A program made the position numbers and the translations under genes. Shown piece by piece: positions 17,004 through 27,001 of a stretch of DNA of 64,000 nucleotides (position 1 is the stretch's first letter; each line of letters opens with the position of its first letter). Under the pieces are notes generated by a model. The model was not told the DNA's origin, did no database searches, and worked only from the letters and a program-made list of their open reading frames with translations. This stretch comes from Marinobacter sp. GTDB taxonomy: Bacteria > Pseudomonadota > Gammaproteobacteria > Pseudomonadales > Oleiphilaceae. The stretch lies in contig JAGYIS010000004.1 in NCBI GenBank assembly GCA_018402255.1, positions 1-64,000 of the forward strand, given 5' to 3'.

Positions 17004-18251
17004 TTACAGGCCGAAACTGCCGTAGGGAATAAACCGCACAGGGCTGCCTGGCTCGATCTGCCGGGCGCTCTCATCCAGCTCCACCAGGCCTTCAGACCAG
17101 GCCAAGCCAGTCACGCGCCCGGAACCTTCTGAGCCAAAAACGTCCACCTTGCCGTCACGAATCCGGGCGCGCAGCATCTCGCTGCGCCCCGGTTTCTTGT
17201 TTTTGGAGAAGTTGGCGGGCATCACATAGGCCTGGGGCTCGAACCACTCGCCTCCGGCCAGCAGCGCCATCGCCGGCGCGCCAAAGCGCAGCGCGCACAC
17301 CCAGGCCGCTACCGGGTTGCCGGGCAAACCGACCACCGGTGTGCCATGAAACATGGCCAGCGCCAGCGGGCGGCCCGGTTTGATCGCGATACGCCAGTTG
17401 CTGATGTCACCGTGGGCTTTCAGGGTTTTCGAGACATGATCCTCGTCTCCGGCGGAAATGCCGCCACTGGTCAGGATCAGGTCGCATTGCTCCGCACCCC
17501 TTTCCAATGCCGCTTTGACGTCTTCTGCCCGGTCCAGAACATGGCCCAGGTCGACCAGTTCATGGCCAAGCTGTGCCACCAGCGCGCTCAGCATCGGGCG
17601 GTTGGCATCGTAGATTTGCCAGTCGGTGACGGTTGCGCCGACCGGCTTCACTTCATCGCCGGTAGACAACACGCCAACGCGCAACCGTTGATAGACATCG
17701 ACAGATTCAACACCGACGCTGGCGAGCACAGAAATCTGGGTGGGCGTGAGGCGGGTAGACGCTGACAGGATCTTGTCCTGTGCCTTGATGTCTTCTCCGG
17801 CTTTACGCAGATTGGCTCCGGCTTTAAGGGTGCCTTTTAAATGCAGTTGGCCATCAATAACGTCGCAATCTTCCTCAAGAACGACGGTATCGGTACCGGC
17901 CGGTATCATTGCGCCGGTCAGAATCCGGATGGCATGGCCGCCTGGCACCGGATCCCGGTAGGGTTCCCCGGCGGCACTGCGGCCGTCTACCAGGGGCAGG
18001 GTGCAGGGCACTTGAGTCAACGGGCCCGCAAAGGCATAGCCATCCACCGCAGAATTGCTACTGGGCGGATGAGCGCGAGGGGCAAACACATCACTGGCCA
18101 GGATACGGCCATTCACTTGGGACAGCGGAACCGCGCGATCGATAGCCACGACCGGATGCAGGCGTGAACGTAACCGCTCAAGGGCCTCTTCGACCGGTGT
18201 CCAGTTAACGCCGGGTGGCAGGGCAAAACAGTCGTTACGGAGTTCGTTCAT
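17004..18251 (-). CDS. moeA: Molybdopterin molybdotransferase MoeA
   Basis: RAHPPSSNSAVDGYAF, VGVLSTGDEVKPVG, LTSGGISAGDEDHV, KPGRPLALAMFHGTPVVGLPGNPVA. Confidence 0.95.
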   Translation of the reverse strand: MNELRNDCFALPPGVNWTPVEEALERLRSRLHPVVAIDRAVPLSQVNGRILASDVFAPRAHPPSSNSAVDGYAFAGPLTQVPCTLPLVDGRSAAGEPYRDPVPGGHAIRILTGAMIPAGTDTVVLEEDCDVIDGQLHLKGTLKAGANLRKAGEDIKAQDKILSASTRLTPTQISVLASVGVESVDVYQRLRVGVLSTGDEVKPVGATVTDWQIYDANRPMLSALVAQLGHELVDLGHVLDRAEDVKAALERGAEQCDLILTSGGISAGDEDHVSKTLKAHGDISNWRIAIKPGRPLALAMFHGTPVVGLPGNPVAAWVCALRFGAPAMALLAGGEWFEPQAYVMPANFSKNKKPGRSEMLRARIRDGKVDVFGSEGSGRVTGLAWSEGLVELDESARQIEPGSPVRFIPYGSFGL

Positions 18252-18742
18252 GGTGCTGCGGTACTCACAATAAAGTCGGCGATCTCGCGTGTATTGTTAA
18301 GATCAAAGCCGGGGCCGGCGGCAAAATCCGAAGCATAGTCGGTGGCGACCGCGATGATATCTTCATCGTTCCGGTACAGAGGTTCTTTCAGGCATTCCTG
18401 CCGATGCACTTCAATCTTGGGGTGGGAGTGGGCTTTGAACCCCTCGACCACCACCCAGTCGCAGGGCCCCAGCCGGGCCAATAACTCGTCCAGTGTCGGT
18501 TCTTCGGTGCCGCGAAGCTCGTGCATGATGGCAAAGCGCTGGCCGCCCGCCAGAATGACTTCCCGAGCGCCAGCATCACGATGCCGGTAGCTGTCGGTGC
18601 CGGGTTGGTCGACATCCACGCTGTGATGGGCGTGTTTGACGGAGTTAACCGTTAAACCCCGACTGGACAGTTCACGAATCAGAGCGCTGGCCAAGGTGGT
18701 CTTACCGCAGTTTTTCCAGCCCACAATGCCGATAACATTCAC
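18248..18742 (-). CDS. mobB: Molybdopterin-guanine dinucleotide biosynthesis protein MobB
   Basis: GIVGWKNCGKTTLASALIREL, VKHAHHSVDVDQPGTDSYRHRDAGA. Confidence 0.93.
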   Translation of the reverse strand: MNVIGIVGWKNCGKTTLASALIRELSSRGLTVNSVKHAHHSVDVDQPGTDSYRHRDAGAREVILAGGQRFAIMHELRGTEEPTLDELLARLGPCDWVVVEGFKAHSHPKIEVHRQECLKEPLYRNDEDIIAVATDYASDFAAGPGFDLNNTREIADFIVSTAAP

Positions 18743-19326
18743 GTCAGGTGTTGCTCCGCCCAGGCCAGATCTTCCGGCGTGTTGATGTTGAAAAAGTCAT
18801 GCTCGCCAAACAGCACCAGGGTTTCGCCCTTGGCTCGGGTCCATTGGCGGATCTTGCGCACGCCGTCATTCAGTTCGGCGCGCAGATCCTCCCGCAGTGC
18901 CACCGGCCAGCGGCCAAACGTCGGCTGGGCGATCTTGCCACGCTCTGGATCAGGGGTAGCGGCCAGAACCACCGGCGTGTCGAAGCCAGTTAATCGTTTC
19001 GCCAGATCCATAGGAAAGGCCGGCGTGTCAGATGCCACGGTAATCAGCCATTCATACCCGTGTTCTGCGGCCCAGTCCATGCCCGCGAGAATGCCCGCCA
19101 GTGGCCCTGCATAATCAGCGATCGTATCGGCCACTACCGGTAAACCCAGATCGTCAAAGCGGCTCAAATCGCCATTGGCATTCAACACCACGGCATCAAC
19201 CTGGGGTGTGATTCGATCAATAACGCGCTGGATCAACGACCGGTCGCCCAGCATCAGCCGCCCTTTATCACCACCGCCCATCCGGTTGGCCTGGCCACCG
19301 GCCAGAATCACCGCGCAATCTGTCAT
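18739..19326 (-). CDS. mobA: Molybdenum cofactor guanylyltransferase MobA
   Basis: VILAGGQANRMGGGDKGRLMLGDRSLI. Confidence 0.93.
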   Translation of the reverse strand: MTDCAVILAGGQANRMGGGDKGRLMLGDRSLIQRVIDRITPQVDAVVLNANGDLSRFDDLGLPVVADTIADYAGPLAGILAGMDWAAEHGYEWLITVASDTPAFPMDLAKRLTGFDTPVVLAATPDPERGKIAQPTFGRWPVALREDLRAELNDGVRKIRQWTRAKGETLVLFGEHDFFNINTPEDLAWAEQHLT

Positions 19327-19338
19327 GCTACGCTCCTG

Positions 19339-20229
19339 TTAATCATCCCGAGCGCCCTTGCGCTGCATTTTCTTGTTGTCATCCGGAATCTGCGACAAAT
19401 CCTGATCAAACACCAGGCGGTGCTGGCCACTGAGGCAGGTAAATTTTTTGCCACGCATCCGCCCAATCAGCGTCAACCCGACCTGCTGCGCAATATCGAC
19501 ACCCCAGGCGGTAAAGCCGGACCGGCTGATCAGTGTGGGGATGCCCATCAAGGCGGTCTTGATCACCATTTCAGAGGTCAGGCGGCCGGTGGTGTAGAGG
19601 ATCTTATCAGCTGCCGGTATGTTGTTCTGATGCATCCAGCCGGCGATCTTGTCGACCGCGTTATGGCGCCCGACATCTTCCATGTACGCCAACACCTCAC
19701 GGCCCCGGCACAAAGCGGTGCCATGGATGGCGCCGGTTTCCATATACAGGCTGGGGGTGTGGTTGATCTGGAACGACAGATCGTAAAAGGTGCTGGTGTG
19801 CACGGGCGTGTCTGGCAATGACAGACCTTCGAGCCCGGCCATCATATCGCCGAACACAGTCCCGACCGCGCAACCGGAGGTGCGGGTCTTCTTTTCCAGC
19901 TTGTCTTCGACATCGGTAACGCCAGCAGTGCGAACCACCACCACTTCGAGCTCTTCGTCGAAATCAATCCCGGTCACCTGGTCAGACTCTTTCAACATGC
20001 CCTGATTCAGAAGAAAACCCAGGGCCAGATACTCCGGGTGATCGCCGATGGTCATGGCGGTGACGATCTCCTGACTGTTCAGATAGATGGTCAGAGGACG
20101 TTCCTCGATCACGTTGATCGATTTGGATTGACCGTTTTCGTCAATGCCCTCAACGGCCCGGGACAGGCGAGGGTCTGCAGGGTTTGGCAAAAGAGGTGCA
20201 ATCGTCATTGTTGTTACTGCCATTTTCAA
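19339..20229 (-). CDS. fdhD: Formate dehydrogenase accessory sulfurtransferase FdhD
   Basis: EYLALGFLLNQGM, RTSGCAVGTVF, MEDVGRHNAVDKIAGW. Confidence 0.93.
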   Translation of the reverse strand: MKMAVTTMTIAPLLPNPADPRLSRAVEGIDENGQSKSINVIEERPLTIYLNSQEIVTAMTIGDHPEYLALGFLLNQGMLKESDQVTGIDFDEELEVVVVRTAGVTDVEDKLEKKTRTSGCAVGTVFGDMMAGLEGLSLPDTPVHTSTFYDLSFQINHTPSLYMETGAIHGTALCRGREVLAYMEDVGRHNAVDKIAGWMHQNNIPAADKILYTTGRLTSEMVIKTALMGIPTLISRSGFTAWGVDIAQQVGLTLIGRMRGKKFTCLSGQHRLVFDQDLSQIPDDNKKMQRKGARDD

Positions 20230-20273
20230 GACGCTGGATGATCTATTACCTACGGAGGTTGCCAGAGATTAGC

Positions 20274-21080
20274 CTATTTGGCATTCGGGAAAAACAGCTG
20301 TTGTCCATTCACCTTGAAGTTGGCAATCGCTTGACGGCCGGCCTCGGAGATCAGCCAGTTATGCCATTGTTTGGCTAGATCGTGTTTGAGATGCGGATGC
20401 TTTTGTTCCGACAGCAGCAAGCTGCCGTACTGGTTGAACAGCACCTCGTCGCCCTCAAAAAGCAGCGTCAGGTTCTGTCGGTTTTTGAACGCGACCCAGG
20501 TGGCGCGGTCTGATATCACGTAGGCATCCATGGCAGCCGCAGTATTGAGCGTTGGCCCCATGCCACTGCCGAGTTCGCGATACCAGCGTCCAACTGGCTC
20601 GATACCGGCATTCTTCCAAAAACGTAATTCGGCACGGTTGGTGCCGCTGTCATCACCTCGGGAAGCAAAAGGCGCCCGAGCGTCGGCAATAGCAGCGAAT
20701 GCATCGGCGGCACTGTTCGCAGCACTCACGTTTGCCGGGTCATCGGCTGGACCAATCAGCACAAAGTCGTTGTACATGACATCAACCCTCTCGCTGGCGA
20801 AGCCGTTTTCAATAAAGCGTTGCTCGCCGGAGGTGTCATGTACCAAAAGACTGTCGGCGTCGCCGCGCCGGGCGATTTCGAACGCTTGCCCGGTGCCGAC
20901 GGCCACTACCCGTACCTGGATGCCGGTGGCGGACGTGAATTGCGGCAGGATACCGCTGAACAGCCCGGAGTTTTCCGTTGAGGTTGTCGAGGCCAGGGTG
21001 ATGAAGTCACTGGCCGAGGCGTTGAATGCCAGGCCAATGGTGGTAGCGCTGGCAAACACAAAGCTCAAGATTCTGTTCAT
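20274..21080 (-). CDS. tupA: Tungstate-type ABC transporter substrate-binding protein
   Basis: LASTTSTENSGLFSGILPQFTSATGIQVRVVAVGTGQAFEIARRGDADSLLVHD. Confidence 0.82.
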   Translation of the reverse strand: MNRILSFVFASATTIGLAFNASASDFITLASTTSTENSGLFSGILPQFTSATGIQVRVVAVGTGQAFEIARRGDADSLLVHDTSGEQRFIENGFASERVDVMYNDFVLIGPADDPANVSAANSAADAFAAIADARAPFASRGDDSGTNRAELRFWKNAGIEPVGRWYRELGSGMGPTLNTAAAMDAYVISDRATWVAFKNRQNLTLLFEGDEVLFNQYGSLLLSEQKHPHLKHDLAKQWHNWLISEAGRQAIANFKVNGQQLFFPNAK

Positions 21081-21136
21081 GTTGTTCTTCTTTTTGGTGT
21101 ATCAGGAGTTTCGACTAATTGGTGTTGGAACCTGGC

Positions 21137-21880
21137 TTACTCGATTAGTTCTCCGGCCATAAACGCTTGAGCCTCGCTTGATGCCGGCCCGTTAAAAAAC
21201 GATTCGGCGGAGGTGTGCTCTCGAACTTTGCCACCCGAGAGAAACAGAACATCGCCGGCGAGGCGCCGGGCCTGGTGCAGGTCGTGGGTGGTCATGACAA
21301 TGCGTGTTCCCCGTTGATGAAACTCCTGCACGGCGGCTTCGACCGCTTTGGTCGCCGCGGGATCCAGCGCGGACGTCGGCTCATCCAGAAACAGCACTGA
21401 GGGCGACAGTGCCCAGGCACGAGCCAGAGCCAGACGCTGCTGTTCGCCGCCAGAGAGAACACGTGCGGGGGTATCAGCACGGGCGGCGAGGCCAAAGCGG
21501 GCCAGTGCTTCACGGGCCAGCGGCATGCGCGCCTTGCGCGGGGTGTTGTTGACCGCCAGTGCGTGGGTAAGGTTGGCCAGTGCCGACCGGCGCAACAGCA
21601 CGGGTTGCTGGAACACCATCGCTTGTCTGGGGCGTTCGCCACAGGACCAGGAAACGGATCCCTGAGTTGGCGAAATAAGGCCGTGAGCCAGCCGCAGCAT
21701 CAGGCTCTTGCCGGCACCGTTAGGCCCCATGACAAGGGTGGGGCCAACACCATCCAGGGTGAATGAGCAGGGGCCCAGCAGCAGTTCGCCTTGGTGGCTG
21801 AACGCAACATCATCAAAGTGCAACGACGGTAGCGGAGCAATCAATGCAGCGTCCATCATGGGAACGTTTAGTGAGGTCAT
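21137..21880 (-). CDS. tupC: Tungstate-type ABC transporter ATP-binding protein
   Basis: Walker A GPNGAGKS, LSGGEQQRLALARAW, operon with tupA/tupB-like genes. Confidence 0.85.
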   Translation of the reverse strand: MTSLNVPMMDAALIAPLPSLHFDDVAFSHQGELLLGPCSFTLDGVGPTLVMGPNGAGKSLMLRLAHGLISPTQGSVSWSCGERPRQAMVFQQPVLLRRSALANLTHALAVNNTPRKARMPLAREALARFGLAARADTPARVLSGGEQQRLALARAWALSPSVLFLDEPTSALDPAATKAVEAAVQEFHQRGTRIVMTTHDLHQARRLAGDVLFLSGGKVREHTSAESFFNGPASSEAQAFMAGELIE

Positions 21881-22578
21881 CCCATCCGCCTTTTGGTCAG
21901 TTCACCCACCACATAGGCGCCGGCATTAACCAGCATGACCAGTGTCAGCAGCACAATGCCCAGCCCCAGCGCCAAAGGCAGATCGCCCTTGCTGGTTTCC
22001 AGTACGATGGCGGTGGTCATCACTCGCGTGACACCCTCGATATTGCCGCCGACCATCATCACGGCACCTACCTCGGCGCTGGCGCGACCAAAGCCGGCCA
22101 GCAAAATGGTCAACAGCGCAAAGCGTGCGTCCCATAGCAGGGTAGGCATCATGCGCGATCGTGACATATTCAGTGAAATAAACTGCTCCTGGTACTCGCC
22201 CAGAAGCTCCTCAACCTTCTGGCGCGAAAGCGCCGCCAGGATTGGCAATACCAGCACTACCTGGGCAATCACCATGGCGCTCGGCGTGAACAAAAGCCCC
22301 CACTCGCCCAGCGGCCCGGCGCGGGACAGCAGCATATAAACCGTGAGCCCGGCCACGACCGGTGGGAGTCCCATCATGGCGTTGAGCGCGATAATGGCAC
22401 CGCCCCGACCAGGAAAGCGCCACAGCGCCACCGCCGCACCCAATGGAAAGCCGATGACAGCCGCAACCAATACCGCCAGCAGCGAAACCTGCAGCGACAG
22501 GATCACGATCTGGTAGAGCGTCGCGTCCAGATTCAGTACCAGCGACAGCGCTACATACAACGCATTGTTATTTTCCAA
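21877..22578 (-). CDS. tupB: Tungstate-type ABC transporter permease
   Basis: Multi-TM permease with VGAVMMVGGNIEGVTRVMTTAI loop. Confidence 0.85.
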   Translation of the reverse strand: MENNNALYVALSLVLNLDATLYQIVILSLQVSLLAVLVAAVIGFPLGAAVALWRFPGRGGAIIALNAMMGLPPVVAGLTVYMLLSRAGPLGEWGLLFTPSAMVIAQVVLVLPILAALSRQKVEELLGEYQEQFISLNMSRSRMMPTLLWDARFALLTILLAGFGRASAEVGAVMMVGGNIEGVTRVMTTAIVLETSKGDLPLALGLGIVLLTLVMLVNAGAYVVGELTKRRMG

Positions 22579-22693
22579 AGTTGCGTCTCCTCAACATTGA
22601 GCATCCTGTCGTGTTCTATTACGCTTTGCATCAGCTAGTGAAAAATATGCAGCTTAAAACAGGAAATCAATTAGCGGATAGCAGGAGAGAGCC

Positions 22694-23578
22694 ATGCCCC
22701 TTCCCGCTTACCTCACCACGGCTGAAGTCGCCGAGTATTTACGTTTGAAAGAGCGAAAAGTTTACGATCTGGTCAGCCAGGGCGTAATTCCCTGTGTGCG
22801 GGTGACCGGAAAGCTGCTGTTTCCGCGTCAGCGTATTGATCTTTGGCTGATGAATCACCTGGAAGGAGACGATGCAGCGGGCACGCCGACGCCACAGGTG
22901 CTGGCAGGAAGCCAGGATCCGCTGCTTGAGTGGGCTGTTAAGGAAAGTGGTGCAGAGATGGCCTTGTTGTGCCAGGGCAGTGGTGATGGCGTGCAACGCT
23001 TGATGGATGGGCGCGCGATGCTCGCCGGGATGCACATCTGGCACCCGGAAAGTCAGCGCTACAATGACCCGGCCACATTGGGCCTGAGCGGAATGCGCGA
23101 TCTGGTCTTGATTCGTTGGGCAAAACGCCAGCAGGGTCTTCTACTTGACGCCGGAAACCCTCATGGAATTAAACGACTCAAGGATATCACCCGGCCGGGA
23201 CTGCGCATTGCGCATCGTCAGCCCGATGCCGGTGTCAGCCACCTGTTGCAAAGTCTGCTGTCACATCATGGCATTGAGGCCAAGTGTCTGACCTGGGCGG
23301 ACAACCCGTCGCTCAGCGAAGACGATCTGGCACTGGCCATTCGCCAGGGCGAAGCGGATGTCGGCGTAGGCATCGAAGCTGCAGCTAAGCGCCAGGGTCT
23401 GGCCTTTATCCCCTTGCAACAGGAAAACTTTGACCTGGCCATGCGCCGTCGCCACTACTTCGAGCCCGCCATGCAGCGGCTACTGGCCTTTGCCGGTTGC
23501 GAGCGCTTTCGTCAACGCGCGGAGGCGCTGGGGGGGTATGACATTCGTGAGTTGGGGCGGGTGGTTTATAATGCCTGA
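22694..23578 (+). CDS. Helix-turn-helix regulator with periplasmic-binding-like (PF12727-type) domain; probable Mo/W regulator
   Basis: YLTTAEVAEYLRLKERKVYDLVSQGVIPCVRVTGKLLFPR HTH plus PBP domain; divergent from tup operon. Confidence 0.8.
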   Translation: MPLPAYLTTAEVAEYLRLKERKVYDLVSQGVIPCVRVTGKLLFPRQRIDLWLMNHLEGDDAAGTPTPQVLAGSQDPLLEWAVKESGAEMALLCQGSGDGVQRLMDGRAMLAGMHIWHPESQRYNDPATLGLSGMRDLVLIRWAKRQQGLLLDAGNPHGIKRLKDITRPGLRIAHRQPDAGVSHLLQSLLSHHGIEAKCLTWADNPSLSEDDLALAIRQGEADVGVGIEAAAKRQGLAFIPLQQENFDLAMRRRHYFEPAMQRLLAFAGCERFRQRAEALGGYDIRELGRVVYNA

Positions 23579-23600
23579 GAGGATTCGAACCTCTGACCTC
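23577..23600. repeat. 24-bp match to the 3' part (T-arm) of tRNA-Arg(CCG); possible old att remnant
   Basis: gagaggattcgaacctctgacctc identical to 45208-45231 and 30070-30093; overlaps stop codon of preceding CDS. Confidence 0.4.
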
Positions 23601-23693
23601 CTCAAAAAACATGGAGTTGTCTATGCTGGCGATAAAATGCAGTAGAATTTAGGCTCAAGGTAAAGTCGAAGATCACAACCTAAAGGTCCTTAC

Positions 23694-25967
23694 ATGGACG
23701 AGAGCCAATTGAACGAATCCCAGAGGTTGGCCATATACCGGATCCAGCGAAAGGTTCTGGAGAGAGCCATTCGTGGCGATGGTCTGGTCTCCAGCATGGA
23801 GTTACTTTGCCGCGAGATAGAACAAAACCTTAAGGAGGACCGTGCCCTTTGCTCCATTTTGTTACTGGATGGTCAACGACTCAAGCATTGCGCGGCGCCC
23901 AGCCTGCCTCAGGCCTACTGCGAGGCTATCGATGGGGTGATTATAGGTGAAGGGGTAGGCTCTTGCGGCACAGCGCTCTTTCGTCAAGAGCAGGTGGTGG
24001 TCACCGATATCGCTACCGATCCGCTTTGGCAGGACTTTAAGGCCTTGGCCAAGGAAAACGGGCTGGGCGCCTGCTGGTCAACACCTATCATTGCTTCCGA
24101 CGGTACGGTTCTCGCCAGTTTCGCCATCTACTATCCCGGCCCGTGTGCCCCCTCTCGATTGCATTTTTACCTGATCGAGGCTTTTTCGGCCCTCGCATTG
24201 CTTGTTATTGATCATTATAGGTTGGCTGAACAACAGGCCCGGCTGACTGCAGCTTTGGGAAAGATCAACGCCAGGCTGACTGCGGTCATGCAGGTAATCC
24301 CGGACGTGGCTATCGTGCTCGATCAGTCAGGTTGCTACATCGATTTTTCCGGTGACACTTTCGAACTGATTACACCGCCAGACACACTGTGGGGCCAGTC
24401 AATAGAAAACCTGTTCGAGCCAGAACTCGCAAAACAGGTGATGAGGGTAGCGCGCGAGACACTCGCTACCGGAGAGATGCAGATCTTCGAGTACGAAGTT
24501 ATGACTGAAGGCGAGCGCCGGGTTTTTGAAGGAAGAACCGCGATCGTCGATGGTTTCTATAGCGATGGTCGTGATGACGCCTACGTCTTGTGGATGGCCC
24601 GTGAAGTCACGACCCGTAAGGTTGCCGAAGAAAAGGCCGCCCGCCTGGCGCTGTTCGATGCGCTTACCGGTTTGCCTAACCGCCGTCATGCTGAGGAACA
24701 GCTGGAGCATCTGCTGGAAGAGGTGAATCGCGGCTACGCCAGTGGCGCAGTAATGTTTCTCGATCTTAATGACTTCAAACGCATCAACGACAGCCTGGGG
24801 CACCAACAGGGCGACCTGCTGCTCCAACAGGTTGCACGGCGGCTTGAGGATCAGACGCGTCGTTCGGAAATGATTGCACGGCTGGGCGGAGATGAATTCA
24901 TTGTATTGTTGCGGGAGCCTTTAACCGGCAAGAATGCACTGGCCGAATCCGCTGCAGCAGCGGCGCGTAGAATACTGGATTGCTTTAATGCGCCTCTGGA
25001 AAATCAGGGCCATGGCTACAGCGTCAGTGTCAGCGTCGGAATAGCCCTGGCCGAAAAGCCCGGATTGAAAACAGAAGACCTGCTGCGCAATGCAGACGCA
25101 GCAATGTATGAGGCCAAGCGCATCGGCGGCAGTCGCTTTGCGTTCTTTGAGGAATCGTTGCAACGGGAAGCTGACCGGCGCCTGGATCTGGAGCGTCGGA
25201 TGGTCCAAGCCATTCGGAACATGCATTTTGTGACCTACTTCCAGCCTCAGTTGACACCCGGCGGGGCCGTCTTCGGAGCAGAGGCCTTACTGCGATGGTT
25301 TGATCCGGAAGAAGGCGCTATTCCCCCGGACGCATTCATCCCGATAGCGGAACGGGCAGGATTGATCTATCAGCTCCAGGATATCGTGTTTGAACAGAGT
25401 TGCCAGGTACTCGCAGAATTACGAGAGAAAGATCGATTGCCGCCCGCCTTCCGGCTCGCCATCAATATCAGCCCGCTACAGCTCCAGAACTCTGAGCTCA
25501 CCGAACGTCTCGATTTTTTCTTGGCAAAGTATGACCTGACTGCAGACCGCTTTACCCTGGAAATCACCGAAAATCTATTGATGGGCCAACAGCAGGAATC
25601 CTTTCAGCAGATGCAGGCACTGCGGCAGCGGGGATTTCGGTTCGCCATTGATGATTTTGGCACCGGCTATTCGTCTCTGGCTTATCTGCATCGACTGGAC
25701 GTGGACCAGGTGAAAATCGACAAAAGCTTCATTCGCGAGCTGGGAGAAACCGCCGCCGGAGAAGCAATCGTGGATTCCGTGACGGCACTATCAAAGAGCC
25801 TCAACCTGGAAGTTATTGCGGAGGGTGTAGAGACCGAGCTACAAGCTCGCATACTTCATGAAAAGTCTTTGAGTGGTCTGCAGGGATTTCTATATGCCCG
25901 CCCCATGCACAGTGCCGCTTTGATGGACTACCTGGGTCAGTCACCACAAAAGCAGGCTTCAACATAA
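23694..25967 (+). CDS. GAF-PAS-GGDEF-EAL cyclic-di-GMP protein
   Basis: GAF N-terminus; [46 protein letters not shown]. Confidence 0.92.
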   Translation: MDESQLNESQRLAIYRIQRKVLERAIRGDGLVSSMELLCREIEQNLKEDRALCSILLLDGQRLKHCAAPSLPQAYCEAIDGVIIGEGVGSCGTALFRQEQVVVTDIATDPLWQDFKALAKENGLGACWSTPIIASDGTVLASFAIYYPGPCAPSRLHFYLIEAFSALALLVIDHYRLAEQQARLTAALGKINARLTAVMQVIPDVAIVLDQSGCYIDFSGDTFELITPPDTLWGQSIENLFEPELAKQVMRVARETLATGEMQIFEYEVMTEGERRVFEGRTAIVDGFYSDGRDDAYVLWMAREVTTRKVAEEKAARLALFDALTGLPNRRHAEEQLEHLLEEVNRGYASGAVMFLDLNDFKRINDSLGHQQGDLLLQQVARRLEDQTRRSEMIARLGGDEFIVLLREPLTGKNALAESAAAAARRILDCFNAPLENQGHGYSVSVSVGIALAEKPGLKTEDLLRNADAAMYEAKRIGGSRFAFFEESLQREADRRLDLERRMVQAIRNMHFVTYFQPQLTPGGAVFGAEALLRWFDPEEGAIPPDAFIPIAERAGLIYQLQDIVFEQSCQVLAELREKDRLPPAFRLAINISPLQLQNSELTERLDFFLAKYDLTADRFTLEITENLLMGQQQESFQQMQALRQRGFRFAIDDFGTGYSSLAYLHRLDVDQVKIDKSFIRELGETAAGEAIVDSVTALSKSLNLEVIAEGVETELQARILHEKSLSGLQGFLYARPMHSAALMDYLGQSPQKQAST

Positions 25968-26102
25968 CCTCGCAAGGCTTCCGCGAAGATCGTATCAGCG
26001 GCCTTTTGGGCAAAGGCAATCGTGGGCGCGTTCGTATTGCCGCTGATCAGTTTTGACATAATGGAAGCGTCCACCACCCGCAAGCTCTCCAGGCCGCATC
26101 AT
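25962..26102 (-). pseudogene. GMC oxidoreductase C-terminal remnant
   Basis: Manual translation [41 protein letters not shown] matches the conserved GMC C-terminus; no upstream body. Confidence 0.75.
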
Positions 26103-26103
26103 A

Positions 26104-26318
26104 TACGTGCTAGGCCGTTTCTTGGCACAAGCTTGTCTGGATTTCGCTGTCCAAAGCCGGTAGGCGTCATACGCAATCAGGTCTATAGAGGGCGTCCCAA
26201 TAACTCGATTGATGTGCCCTTCTTCGAGCAACGGCTGTATTTGGGGTAGCGGGAGATAAGCAGCGCCGCCATGCCCTGATTCAGCTTTTTCACTGCTCAT
26301 AGTGGGCTGCTCTCTCAT
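26104..26318 (-). pseudogene. Possible LysR-type regulator C-terminal remnant
   Basis: GGAAYLPLPQIQPLLEEGHINRVIGTPSIDLIAYDAYRLW resembles LysR effector domain end. Confidence 0.35.
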
Positions 26319-26584
26319 ACACGCAGGCTCACGCCGGGGATGCTTGCATAAATACTATTTGGCCATTCCTGTAGGGCAATATGCCAAAGGCTAGAAGCGT
26401 CGGCTATGACGAGTCTGCGCTGGTGGCGCTCACATAGGGCTTTGTCTTCATATACGCGCTCCCACGAATCGAGAATGAAGCGTGTATGGCGCTCCATTCA
26501 CTCGCCAGCTGAAACGTGGGAAAGTGGCAAGCGACCGGAGATATTGCGGCTCCCGTAACAGGGGATCTGGATGGTGTTCGGATA

Positions 26585-26622
26585 GGGGCATACCTTCGAT
26601 ACAGGGGCATACCTTCGATACA
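26585..26622. repeat. Tandem duplication, 19 bp x2 (ggggcataccttcgataca)
   Basis: Direct reading. Confidence 0.9.
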
Positions 26623-26698
26623 GGGGGAGACTCACCGACCGCCTTTTATACGCTGCAGGGCCGGGGCTTCTTAAGGCAATTATCAGTGGAGTGAAGCA

Positions 26699-26941
26699 TT
26701 GTTTAATGTTTCGCCGCCTGATGCCGTTCGCTCCGGATTGGACAAGTACCAGGCAGATGGTGACTTTGTGAGGGCGATTATTAATGCTCGTCTGACTTAT
26801 ATGATCGCCGGCAACGTAAGCCTGTCGACAATTGCCCGGTATAGTCGGTTATTTGGTGTCGCTGAGGATAGCCCGATCGTTGATGCGGTAGGGGCCGCCA
26901 ATCAGTGGCATGGTAGTCTGGCGATTAATTATCAGTTCTGA
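26699..26941 (+). pseudogene. MipA/OmpV family outer-membrane protein C-terminal remnant
   Basis: MFNVSPPDAVRSGLDKYQADGDF...ARYSRLFGVAEDSPIVDAVGAANQWHGSLAINYQF matches MipA/OmpV C-terminus; upstream body degenerate. Confidence 0.75.
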
Positions 26942-27001
26942 TGGCCCTGAACTGGGCGGATTGATCTCGATGCAGATTGGCACATTATTGGGGCAGGCAG
27001 G

